A DNA stretch of 64,000 bases from the NCBI GenBank assembly GCA_030248195.1, contig JASAND010000819.1:22103-86102 (forward strand). Direction: 5' to 3'. The translations under genes were made by a program, and so were the position numbers. The notes beneath the pieces are model-generated. The model was not told the origin of the DNA, made no database searches, and saw only the letters and a list, made by a program, of their open reading frames with translations. Positions within the stretch are counted from its first letter, which is position 1. Every line of letters starts with the position of its first letter. Source of the stretch: Trissonchulus latispiculum (lineage: Eukaryota; Nematoda; Enoplea; Enoplida; Ironidae). This document shows, piece after piece, positions 12,101-22,339 of the stretch.

Positions 12101-14600
12101 TTGGGCCCAAATTGCTACTTAATTTGGCCCCTTTTCCTGTCTCATATCTGAACATTTTACACTCATTCTGGCAATTCCAAGACCCTTATCAAACAAAGGG
12201 GGTTTATATGGTATGCCCTCATTCACGCTCGAATTACACAATTTTGGTTCCTAGCTCACACTTTACAAAAAGGGGCTAGCCTTGGAACCTCACACTCCAT
12301 GAGGGGTTTACCCAAGGAGCCATTTACGTAAATTTGGGCAGTCTCATTCACACAATTACCATCACAATCACGTCAACGACTATACAAACAACGAAACACA
12401 TAATACAAATCTTGATATGTCCTAACATTTCCCTATCTATTCTATTTACTCTTTGTATGCACATTTTGTTCAATTTCTGGATTGACTAGCTTCCATTTGG
12501 GCATTGGAAATTTATGAGTTTTGTAAATTTCACAAGGATTACGAATTTTAGAACTTTGTTAACTTTGGAAAGCAGAACGAGTAATAATTTGCTCAGGCAA
12601 TTATTACAGCAAACAAAACTACTCAAACACATTCCGCTAAGGACAGCTTTATTTTGTTAAATTAACTTTGGGGAAGCCGGCCATTCTCCTTAAACGACTG
12701 TATAATTAATAGTTAAGACGATGCAGAATTTTTAATTCCTATTAATTTTAGTTGCCGACCTACACAGGATTACAATTCACAATGGCAGATGATATACTTT
12801 GCTTCAGTAGCGCCTATGTTGCGATTACGGCCGGCAATTCCTGATTGCCGGCTGTGGGGAGAATGATTCCCTAAACTTAACTCAGTTCTAATATGAGGTC
12901 GTAACCAAGGGACCTCCTATCTCAACTCAGGGGTGGGTCCCCACTCAGAATCCCAGTTCATTAGCAAAACTCCGACAGGATAAAAAAGGTAAAAACTGGG
13001 CATTAAGCCCTTACTAAAAATTAAGGCCAACTAGGCCGTGGCTTGGTTAAACAAGGTCAATTTTACATCAAGGCCCGAAGGCCACAAAAAGCTAATTTTA
13101 GGCCAAAAAAGGCCTGCTAAAAATCCCTAAACTCGCGTTCCTAAGGTGTAGGTTCTGGCCGAGCATAGCAAGCTCATTTGGCCCTCAATGTGCGGTGTTC
13201 GTCGTGTTGGCTTAGATCGTCTCCTCTGACCAGTGTGGGTCAGAGGAGGTCCCTAACTCGTGTCCTAGCAAGGGAAAGTACGTCTTTTATTCCCGGCCAA
13301 AACGCTGGCACAGCGGGAAGACATACTGATGTGGGGTGGGGGAAACCCGACCGCTCTCGGCCGAGACTCAGACGAACACTGATGAAAATTTGAAATTTTC
13401 CAGTGAGCTGACAGGAGTCTGACAGCTCACTGGTGTTTGCTTTTCTGTCGCTTTTCCTTTGATTTTGGGTGGAGCTTCCAGAAATTTCTGGAAGCTTCCT
13501 ATCTTAAACTGTGTGCCCGACGCGGGCTGGCGAGGCGGCTGGTCCGTTGGAGGGGAGATTAACGAGGAAAAGAAATTATGACCCTCCAACTGACCCTTTT
13601 TTAATGGATTTCCCAAGCTGAATTTTGGGAAACTTTGCAGACTTTTTGGTTAACACATAAAGGTAACCAAAGGGGAAATTTCTAGCTTTAAAAATTAAAT
13701 GGTATGAATAAAAAACGGAATTGTACAAAATACAGACTAGTTAGGAGGGCAATTGTTGCGTAAAACTGTGCATACAAGGAACTACGTATTTTTGCAAAAA
13801 ATGAAAACTAAATATTATTGTTCTACGTGCGAAACTACTAAAGACTAACTACTTTCATTTCATTTTAATTATTTGGGAGGGAGTTAAGCCCTCTCCAAAC
13901 CTATTTTCACACCTAAGGTGTGTACTAAGTCTTCTCTGCAAGGCAAGTCTTCGCTGGGTGAGGGCCAACAGAAGCCCAAGAATGAGTGGAGAAATGAATG
14001 AACGTAACAACACGTGGTTGTTATGTTCTGTTATGAAGTTCACGTAAGGCCAATATTAGGTGATTAAAATGTAATCTGTCAAAACTTCTTTGGCCTGTAT
14101 TTCTCGCGTTATTGGGAGTTAAAAGACCGGGTTTGGCTTTTTAGAATCAGAAAAGAATTGCCTTTCAGATAAGCCCAACTTGCATTTTTGCCAAAAATTG
14201 CACAAATTGACTAATTACCACCTAACTGATGCAAATTATGCCTAACAAAGACTTGGGAACACTAATTAACATCATCTTATGCTACTAATGGACGAATTAT
14301 TACCTTATTTTGACCCATCTTCCAATATTCGCACTTATTGGCGGCGTAAAACGTTTTAAACTCGAAATCTCTTGTTGAATTACTGGTTATTTGACAATCT
14401 CTTTCTTTGTGTTCGTTTTCCTTGATAGTTTTAGCTGTTTTAATCGGATTTTAACGAACTTCTTGACAATGAGAAGCCCTATTCGTGGCCTGGGAAGAGT
14501 AACGACTCCTCCGTTACACAACAAGAGCAATGTTGGGGCCTATTACTGACCCGGGAAGGGTAGCGACCCCTCCATTATTAATTGGTAACCTACTGAAACC
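9174..14600 (-). mobile_element. LTR block A: very long, apparently solo LTR
   Basis: Read on the minus strand, this block matches retroelement B (56-61 kb, plus strand) in three colinear stretches. The palindrome-rich piece at 13381-13460 matches 56990-57060. A 29-base stretch at 9862-9890 is an exact reverse complement of 59602-59630. The 3' end at 9174-9360 matches 60745-61001 and ends in the same TTACA. A polyadenylation signal (AATAAA at 9542-9547, minus strand) also matches B. In B all this lies before the primer-binding site, so it is LTR. No gag or primer site follows A, so it is probably a solo LTR. Its 5' end near 14.6 kb is a guess. Short ORFs inside look fortuitous. Confidence 0.55.
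11440..11511 (+). tRNA. tRNA-Arg(UCU)-like sequence, possibly a pseudogene
   Basis: A full cloverleaf can be drawn. The D arm is GCTC/GAGT around ACTGGAT. The anticodon stem is a perfect 5 bp (CCGGA/TCCGG) around loop CTTCTAA, giving anticodon UCU at 11472-11474. The variable loop is AGGAC and the T arm is a perfect CTGAG/CTCAG around TTCGAAT. The acceptor stem pairs over six bases (CCCGTG/CACGGG), but position 1 against 72 is A-A instead of a pair. That mismatch, and its position inside a retroelement block, leave open whether it is a working gene or a copied tRNA. Confidence 0.6.
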
Positions 14601-14792
14601 TCATTAAGCTACATTCTACTGAAGTTCTATTCCATTTTGCGTCATTTGCGTGGTGGTAATGCTACTTCTGACCTTATTCTTCCTATCTACACTAGAACCT
14701 ATGTCCCTAATGATAAATTGCTGGGGGTTTCACACTGACTGGCAACTCTGGTAATGGCATGACAATCATTTTCATACAGTGCTTGGATGTTT

Positions 14793-15097
14793 TGCGTCTG
14801 TCAAAACAGTTTGAGTACACCATTATAGCTAGTTTCCGCAGATTAGACATATGAAAAGCTAGCCAGCTGAATTCCATTTTTTTCGAGCACTTTTTCAGTA
14901 GCCTCGCAAGGTGACTTTTGACTTTAAGTGGTGCTTTAGAGTCCCCTTATACCAAACTTTCTAAATGTAACACTAACTATCAAATTGCTGCAAATCTGGT
15001 GCTGTAACAGAGCACGATAATTTGGCTGGAATTGCAGCTATGTTGGTTCTGCGGAAACTCGCAATAATGGTGTACTCAAAATCTTTTGATAGACGCA
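14793..15097. mobile_element. 305-bp MITE with ~48-bp terminal inverted repeats
   Basis: The left end begins TGCGTCTGTCAAAACAG and the right end, reverse-complemented, begins TGCGTCTATCAAAAGAT. The match continues through a shared GAGTACACCATTAT segment to TTTCCGCAG about 48 bases in. The interior has no ORF. The flanks show only a possible TTT duplication, so the superfamily is not assigned. Confidence 0.8.
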
Positions 15098-15549
15098 TTT
15101 CATAGTTCACCTTAAGATTTCACAGGCACATCACAATTCAATCAAGAATCACAATCTACGACAAGCTGAGCTTTTTCTGTCATGTTTGAGCTTTATTTAG
15201 CTTTTTCCATTACAATCTCCAGAAGTAAAAGGGCTAGGTTTTTGACTAGGGGGGAAGAATCCAAAGCGTTGAGAAATTCCCAAAACCGTAACTTGTATCA
15301 GAATACTGTCATTACTTCACCAGTTCAATTACCAATTAATCACATGAGTAGAATGTGCTGAAGTATTATTGTCCGGATGCTCTAGCTGCAGAGGTTTATA
15401 CATTTACAGTAGTATCAGCTGAATATAACAATTTAGATGAGCTGCGATTATTAGGGGGGGATCGCTGGGCAGAAGAGGCAGAATTTTAATCCAGTCTGAT
15501 GATCCCATTCATTCTATTACCACTAAATGTAGCGGGCTTTGAGTCGAGT

Positions 15550-15738
15550 CGAGTAGACTTCCTCGGAAGTACGGATTAAGGCAGCTCTATGGTGTTCGCT
15601 CGAGAGCAACGGAAGAGCAACAAACAGTTCAGACAGAGAAGGAATTCCGACAGGAATCGCAGAGTACAGCAATAGAAGGACTCCCTCAAGAATCTGGTAA
15701 AGCAAGGGTGACCGAGATACAAAGTCTAGGCCACGGCT
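15550..15738 (+). pseudogene. Exon-like fragment, copy 1 (unknown family)
   Basis: A plus-strand frame runs open to a TGA at 15736-15738 and includes AIEGLPQESGKARVTE. The same peptide, with G and R substituted, is encoded on the minus strand at 19060-19247. Both copies also share an upstream (R/K)LPRK motif, and many differences between them are synonymous. This indicates that the ancestor was coding. The region between the two motifs does not align in frame, so at least one copy has shifted. I do not recognise the protein; it may be an exon or a transposon fragment. Confidence 0.4.
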
Positions 15739-15889
15739 GAGCACCAACTAACCGCCTATGAATAATGATTGGCCTTATATAGCAGAAAAGTATAAAGAAA
15801 TCGTTATTTAACCTTAGTTTTAATTTGAGTAATTACGAATTTTTAAGGTTTTTGAAGCAAACACGAAAAGAAATCCGGTATCAATTGGG

Positions 15890-16082
15890 GGCTCAAGCTG
15901 TTGTTGTTGTTGTTATTTCCTGGATTATCTGGCGGACCAATATGATATAAACCACCTCAGAGGCGACCTATCCCTCGCAGGAAATCCACCACTGCAAGGG
16001 GGGCCTCCGTAAGGACCGCCAACGTAGGGTTGGTTCCCAGATGCCTGGCCCGGGGGATTGCGTACGCTGGGGCTCAAGCTCA
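15890..16082. other. G-rich segment flanked by a 12-base direct repeat
   Basis: GGGGCTCAAGCT occurs at both ends of a 190-base, unusually GC-rich segment that also contains a short GTT microsatellite (15900-15914). The direct repeat could be a target duplication or a remnant of a tandem repeat. I see no terminal inverted repeat. Confidence 0.35.
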
Positions 16083-16295
16083 TCAGATTCGTCAAGACCG
16101 CACTAATATTGACAGTCTAAACCATGTAACTTTCATTCTTGAAAAAACTAAAGCAATACGACCAGCAATCATCAAATTGTTCAGGTAAAATCGGATCTCC
16201 TGCAAGTACAAGCTGGAGTTGATCATATTGATCAACAGTTCATTTCTGATTTGCAGAATCATAAACCTATCTGTCATGTATATGTCGTAGTCATA

Positions 16296-17174
16296 TAGTG
16301 TAATTGGACACTTCAGGAAGTGTCAGATAATTTCCGACTTTCCATGAAGTGTCAGACACATACTGTAATACTTTGTTAAACACCTTTATTACACTATCTG
16401 TCAGGTCATTTCTGACTTTTCATGAAGTGCCAATGCCTCAATTGACACAGTGAAATCCAACAGTACACGCCATTTGAAAATATTTTTCATTATTTATGAC
16501 GTAAATAGATACCACTACAACAGTCAAACTAGAAATAGAATGTTTTAAGGTAGCTTTAGCTTTAAAGCTTTAAAATAAAGTTAAACTATTTATTTTTGAA
16601 TTGTCACAAAATAAAATAAGTTATTCATAACTAATTAACCAATACATAAGAATTATAATTTGAGTGGAATCTGAATAGTATTTATTTTACACTATTTTCT
16701 TTATAAAAGTATTCATTTATGTGTTGTTCTTTATTTTAAAAAATTCTTCATTACTGACAGAATTCCTTTGGATTTACGTCACCTGTTTGTTTCCTTATTA
16801 ATTCGTTTTATTTGTCGTAATAATTCATATTAATTCGCCTACTTTTAATACTGGTGCCATTTATATACCTTGCATCTGTTGAACGTTACGTATATAATTA
16901 CTAATGTAAACTGTATTCTCAAACTAACAGTCTGTTTCTGTTTGACTATTATAACTGTGTCCATTACGTCACAAATAATGGAAAATATTTTCAAATTGCG
17001 TGTACTGTTGAATTTCAATATGTGTCAAATGAAGCATTGGCACTTCATGAAAAGTCAGAAATGACCTGACAGATAGTATAATAAAAGTGTTCAAAATAGT
17101 ATTACACGATGTGTCTGACACTTCATGAAAAGTCAGAAATTATCTGACACTTCATGAAGTGCCCAACTACACTA
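16296..17174. mobile_element. 875-bp long-TIR element with TA target duplication
   Basis: The element at 16298-17172 is flanked by TA (16296-16297 and 17173-17174). Its ends are inverted over about 150 bases: the left begins GTGTAATTGGACACTTC and the right, reverse-complemented, GTGTAGTTGGGCACTTC. Each arm contains several copies of the short palindrome CACTTCATGAAGTG and of GTCAGAAAT-type units, so the arms could fold within and between themselves. A TA duplication suggests a Tc1/mariner-type transposase acting in trans. No transposase is encoded; the 64-codon ORF at 16870 has no motif. Confidence 0.8.
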
Positions 17175-19047
17175 CTGTAATGATGTAATGAGGCGACGTG
17201 ACGTTGGTCCTCTAAAATATTAATGTGTGTTGGTTGAATTTATTTTGGATTGAAATTAAGGTAGAAATGTGGTTTTAGGAGTAATTTATAATGTGTGAAA
17301 TTTATTTTGAAATTGCTTGTTTGAAAGTGTTTGGAAGTTTAGTTGAAAGTTCTACTGTGTTTATGTGGAAATTACGTATATGTGTATCAGCCAGCCTAGT
17401 CACTAGTTGGCGTTGTGTATTGTCTATTTTCGCTGAGAGTTTCTCCCAACTTCTCGCTTTCTAAGGGGATCTCAAAATTAACCAATCAGATTCTTCCAGC
17501 GTTTCTCAAAACTAGTTTAGTCTCCCTATACCTGTCGACAGGCAGTCGTGTGTTTTGTTCTCGTCTGTGTCGGTTGTGCTTTTCCATTGCTCTCTCTATA
17601 CGTCCTATATTAGCGGTGATTATTTATTGGATTAACAGTCTAAAGTGGGGACCGCTTTAGACCTTCTGTTGCTCCAGGGTGACCCTGTAGAGCTGTGCTT
17701 TCATTAACAGTTCATTCTTTATTAAGTCAAAACGTTCGTCTCTCTTTTCTTACGAAAGTTTCTGTTTTTATTTTCTTCTCATAATTTCTATGAAGCTTCC
17801 AAAATTAATCTGATTAGCTTAGGTTCAATTCATTAGGCTAGTTTGTTGGGGTTTGTTTATTGCGTTTGTTTTGTCTGGTAAAAATTATATTGTGGTCTTA
17901 TTCTATTTTATATTGAAAACTTCTGTAAAATTTAATTAGTTTATTTGAGTTCAGTACTTGTCTTCCACTTCACTTTGTACGCAATTTTTGGGGGTCACCC
18001 CCTTTGTCAAGCATATTTTATTCAAGTAAATGTGGTCTCTTTTTGGACCATTTTAGGGCGTCTTCTTAGTTTTTGTATTAGAACTGTATAATCGGTAAGT
18101 AGGGTATTTCTGAGATTATTTGGGTAGGTAGTTAGTCATTTTTAAGCATGTACCTTTCAGTAAATTTGGGGTAAAATTTTATTTGAGTCTTTGCTCTTCA
18201 TCGGCGGTTTAACTCCGTTCGGTAGGATTCACTTAGGTCTACTTGGCGAGGTTCGCATATGTCGACTGGAACTACCTCTCCTCCAGGTTCGACGCTATCC
18301 TTGTGCACAGTTTCCCACTCGTAAAGTTTGGTCAGTTCGTACACTACCAACCTTACACTATGTGACTACGACATATACAACAATAGGTAAAATAATGTTT
18401 CACAATTAGCGCGGCACGGAGTTCACATTCCAGTTCACATTCGACTAACCTGACCTTCTGGATTGAGTGGCGCACATAGAAAATTTTTTCGCGGGGAGAG
18501 CGGCCCTCAAAAAAATTTGCGGGGTCTGGGGGGCGAATCCACCCCCGAACTTGGAAACGTTTTGAAAATCAGAGTTGAAAACCAAACTTAAGCGTAAATT
18601 AAGCAAAATTGAATAAAGTTCGCGCCAATAGGCGTGAAAATTGCGCTGCGCGCGGACATTAAAAACTTTCCGTCACATCTGGTTTCGTTGGGAGGGCGCT
18701 CCCTTAAGTGCGCCCCTGTCTGATTCCCTTATTTTACGGAAAAGCGACGGAAGAAATCATGTTGGCTGGCTTGTTTTTTTGTGTTGGTGGCTGAAACTCA
18801 TCAATGTGAAGTCGCCACTAACGCCCGCCTTGTTCACGTTTATGGTAGGGTACAAGCTCAGCGGATGTTTTCTCAATCGGACACCGCCGATAATAGTGAC
18901 TAAAGCACGCCGACGGATGCGGTGATCAAGGAACTTGAACGCAAAGAAGCAGAAATGCTGTGTTGTTTGAGTCTGTGTTCCGATAGCAGCGATCCAGAGA
19001 AATGAAGCTAAAGTTGGATAGCGATTTTGTTATACATCTCTATTAAC
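17175..19047. other. Unannotated region
   Basis: I recognise no gene. ORFs of 61-94 codons at 17415-17660, 18191-18409 and 18641-18925 lack known motifs. The segment at 18480-18760 is GC-richer, with GGGG and CGCG clusters, and looks repeat-derived, but I find no second copy of it in the window. Confidence 0.4.
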
Positions 19048-19059
19048 GTCTGCTGCCGC

Positions 19060-19247
19060 AGCCTAGACTTTGCATCCTGTATGTTCTCTGTCACCCTCGC
19101 TCTACCGGACCCTTGAGGGAGTCCTTCTATTGCTGTACTTTATGATTCCTGAAAGAATCTGGTCTTATGGCTGACCAGCTTCTTGCGCTTCCGTTGCGCT
19201 CGAGCGAGCACCATGGAGCTGTCGTGCTTCCGCGGAAGTTTATGCAT
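19060..19247 (-). pseudogene. Exon-like fragment, copy 2 (unknown family)
   Basis: On the minus strand this matches the fragment at 15550-15738 in inverted orientation at roughly 70-75% of bases by eye. The frame starts with a KLPRK motif, carries AIEGLPQGSGRARVTE, and is broken by an in-frame TAA just before that peptide. So this copy is not intact as it stands, unless an intron removes the stop. The product is unknown. Confidence 0.4.
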
Positions 19248-20326
19248 GTAGTAGAACAGGGGAAAGGAATAATGAATCACCCTACTCAAAGCCTGCCACA
19301 TTTGGTGTGTTTGCTGCGCTCTTTGCTGTACATTCAATTGAAAAGGCTCTCCAGGTATTTGATTGAGGCATCAAATGATATAACCCACGTCTCATGAAAC
19401 AATTTACTCCAGTCTGCAAATAAATCTGAAAGATTACACTCCTTCTAAAATGCAGTAAAACTTCAAAAACTAAAATTATTTCTATTGTATTTTTTGAAAA
19501 GAATGAATATTGAGCTACATTTTGAATAATGATGGCTTCTTAGCTTCAATGTAAAGAATAAGTATAGTGGTTCACAATTGAGGTCTCCAAAAGGAGAGTT
19601 ACCGCCTTTAGGCGGGTCCATTTTTATTATATTTGTTAGTTGCTCCGATTTTGCGAATTTTTACATAGTTCATTGTCCAAGCGGTATCTTTAACGGATTT
19701 TTAACATTAAAGTCGTAACTCGTAAGTCCTGCGGTAGTTTATTAATTTCACCTGCATGTGTGCACAGCATGCACAGCACCTGCATGCGCTGAGAAATCTC
19801 GAATGACAAAATGGATCCATCCAAGCATTATACCCTATTATTTCTTATATTTCCGAGCCGTGATCTGTAGCATTCAGATTTTAATTAGATCTTTAAAAAT
19901 GTTGAATGCATTTTTGCGGTATTGATATCAATTTCAACAGACAACAAATTGTATTTACAACTAGACTTTATTCTTATAGCGGGAGCGGACTGGAAAGGTC
20001 CGATTCGAGCCTGAATCGGTATAGCCTAGTTGGATTCTTTCGTTATCGTACTTGACGTTATATTTTGTACGTTATTGTACGTTATTATTTTGACTCCTTT
20101 CAGTTTGTGAAGTTTGCTTCTTGAAGCCAATAGCTAGACTATCCTGGGGAATCTTAGAGAAATGAAACGGTATAGGATTGCTCAATTGTTGGTTAATGAA
20201 GCATTGTCAGTGTTGTATACCACCTTGCCTGGATGTCAATGACTTACGAGCATCAAACTCAGCTACAGTCTATGACACAACAACAATCTTACAGTTACTG
20301 CTAACGTAGAATGTACCAGGACACAT
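19248..20326. other. AT-rich DNA, no gene recognised
   Basis: Only short, motif-free ORFs are present. At 19592-19620 a small imperfect hairpin (ACCGCC..GGCGGGT) is visible; it resembles the perfect hairpin at 36064-36082 but is too short to classify. Confidence 0.4.
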
Positions 20327-21338
20327 ACTTCTAGGGTTGTGCTCGGGCCGTGAATCGGGCCTCGGGCTCGGTTCGGGCTCGGGCTCGGGCCGGCCCCGGG
20401 CCGGCCCGGCCCGAGAAATAAATTCAGCGGCCCGAACCGAGCCCGAACCGAGTACTTCTGCCAGCCCGAACCGAGTCGGGCCGCTCGGGCCGCTCGGGCC
20501 GCTGGGGCCGTTCGGGCCACTCGGGCCACTCGGGCCGCTCGGGCCGTTCGGGCCTTCATATCCAATTCTTGCATATAGCCGGAATTATTGATTTTTGAGA
20601 AGCTGCTAGAGCCTGGACATACTTTCTCACAGTGTATTGACGCAGGCATTGCTAGGACTAGTTTTAGTCTGAATTCAAGTGTATACTGTGTGTGCGGGTT
20701 GGTTCCTTTTGCTTTCAATTTTTGGTGATAATGGTTGGTCTGTCTAAAGAAGACAAATCCAATATACAAAGAGGATTAAGGAATTACAAAAATTTTTTTG
20801 GTTTTGTATCTGATATGGTAAAAATGCCTGTTTGCGTTGAATTTTAGGTCAGGTAGTGCTTGACTAAATGGAACAGTTTGGTTGATTGAAGGATTTACTT
20901 AAGTTAGGATGATGGTGCTTAGGGTTATTTTGTATCACGATCGGCGTAACTATGTCGGTTTAGGTCGTGTAGGTTTGTGCGTCTGGTCATGTTGATTTTG
21001 GGCTGATATACTTGGGACATGACCATGGTAAGAGGGATGCTCTCACAGTTCTGTCCGGTTTGGCCGTGAATTGATTTGGGAGATTGGAACCCTGTGGCTG
21101 CTCGTGGCGAACTGGTCGGGCCGCGAATCGGTTCGGGCCGCTCGGGCCGCGAATCAGTTCGGGCCGCTCGGGCCGCTCGGGCCGTGAATCGGTTCGGGCC
21201 GCTCGGGCCTTGACTCGGGCCTCGGGCTTCGGGCCGGGCTCGGGCTGGCCCGGGCCCGAACCGAGCCCGAACCGAAGAAACAGTTCGGCCCGAGCCCGAG
21301 CCCGGCCCGAGAAATTTCTTACCGGCACACCTACTTCT
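20327..21338. mobile_element. 1.0-kb element with GC-rich palindromic ends
   Basis: A 6-bp direct repeat, acttct, lies at 20327-20332 and 21333-21338 around exactly 1,000 bases. The left end begins AGGGTTGTGCTCGGG and the right end, reverse-complemented, AGGTGTGCCGG. Each end carries about 220 bases of GGGCCGCTC-type 9-base units and GGGCTCGG/CCGAGCCC palindromes, while the middle is AT-rich. The termini resemble the hAT-like element at 25157-25642, but the duplication here is 6 rather than 8 bp. It may be two nested or rearranged copies. Long Gly/Pro/Arg ORFs in both strands come from the repeat. Confidence 0.6.
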
Positions 21339-21695
21339 GGTTAGCAGTATGTTGGGTAAATTGGCTAACTGAAAAATTGGTAACTTTAATGCAAATTGAT
21401 AGGTAGTCAACTTGCTGTCAGCACGGGGGGATAACCCTACAAAGTGTACTTCGATGCCATTTTAACCTTTTCTGTAAATGACAGTGCAGGAGCTTTTCTC
21501 ATTCAGCTGCCTTCAGCAAGCTGGACTTGCAATTTTTCTCTGGCCATGTGGGCATGGCCCTACCCGCGTTAACTTGCACCGGAATGGCACCAACACAAGA
21601 ATGGCGGAATAGAAAATGTTCATTCTTTGCTTCGTGGCTGCGTTCATCGCACATGCAAATAATCACTGACTGAAACTTTCCTCATTTTTTCTGTT

Positions 21696-21701
21696 TTTAA
21701 T
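21696..21701 (-). terminator. Candidate polyadenylation signal (ATTAAA) of the GPx gene
   Basis: On the minus strand ATTAAA lies about 70 bases beyond the SECIS hairpin and about 430 bases past the stop codon. It is the common variant of AATAAA. I see no perfect AATAAA closer on this strand. Confidence 0.4.
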
Positions 21702-21770
21702 CTATTTCTATCAGGTTAGTTTTACTTTTAAATTAAACACAAAATAAATTAATAAATATCACAGTTGCAA

Positions 21771-21843
21771 TTTGTTACAAGGACATCCGGAGAGGTTCAC
21801 GTCTTTGTGGGGTTTACAACCTCTCCTTCACAACTGTAACAAA
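21771..21843 (-). promoter_or_regulatory. SECIS element of the GPx selenoprotein gene
   Basis: In RNA the minus strand folds as a eukaryotic SECIS. Helix I is a perfect 9 bp (TTTGTTACA at 21843-21835 with TGTAACAAA at 21779-21771). After an internal loop comes the quartet, TGAA (21830-21827) opposite GGAT (21788-21785), as in the canonical UGAN/NGAU core. Helix II is a perfect 9 bp (GGAGAGGTT with AACCTCTCC). Then an unpaired AAA (21815-21813) lies 12 bases after the core TGA, inside the apical loop. All required parts are in the right order and spacing. It sits about 290 bases past the stop, where SBP2 would bind to recode the TGA at 25980-25982. Confidence 0.9.
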
Positions 21844-22129
21844 CTAACAGTCAATGCAGCAGGTTTAAATTAGTTTTCAAATAGGTTTAGGAGCCTTGTT
21901 TCAAAATGCCTAATTCACAAATATCACAATTAGTCAACCTGTTGAGCCAAACCGCATTAACTGTTCCAACTGTGCATAACATCATTATGGCAAGTTTTCT
22001 AGCGCAGCACTAAACATAGTAAGTATAAGAGTTATTGTAACGGAGTAACATGTGATCAAGGTTTTTTCGCATCGGAATGGGTGGGATAGAGGGGAGCAGA
22101 GAGTTTATTTTGACCCGAGATTTGACCCA

Positions 22130-22339
22130 CTAAGGCCTCGGCTCGGCCACTAAGCCTTCCATATACCCGGCAACCTCAGACCCGTGATACCAATTCTCTG
22201 GATGGAATCGATATCTAGGACGGCCCTGTCGATCGAAGAGGAATTTTTCGAAATTCCAGACGATGTCCGTGACCTGGATCGGCTTCCAAAACATGGCCTC
22301 CTTATCGCCCAGGGTCTCTTGAGTTGGCGGACAGAGACT
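22130..22339 (-). CDS. GPx exon 3 (residues 148-216 and stop)
   Basis: The acceptor ttttatttcag precedes AGTCTCTGTCCGCC. The exon encodes [11 protein letters not shown], then [11 protein letters not shown] with the catalytic Trp175 and Asn176, and ends at a TAG-type stop at 22130-22132 after EPRP. The CPPT..LG..FW.P spacing matches the plasma GPx3 branch rather than cytosolic GPx1. Confidence 0.92.
   Translation of the reverse strand, partial: SLCPPTQETLGDKEAMFWKPIQVTDIVWNFEKFLFDRQGRPRYRFHPENWYHGSEVAGYMEGLVAEPRP

Noticed and set aside
18641..18925. 94-codon ORF
   Set aside because: It has no motif, and the surrounding GC-rich patch is repeat-like. I could not support it as a gene.
20337..21344. 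Several 80-168-codon ORFs on both strands rich in Gly, Pro, Arg and Ser
   Set aside because: They are read from GGGCCG-type simple repeats in overlapping frames of both strands and stop where the repeat ends.
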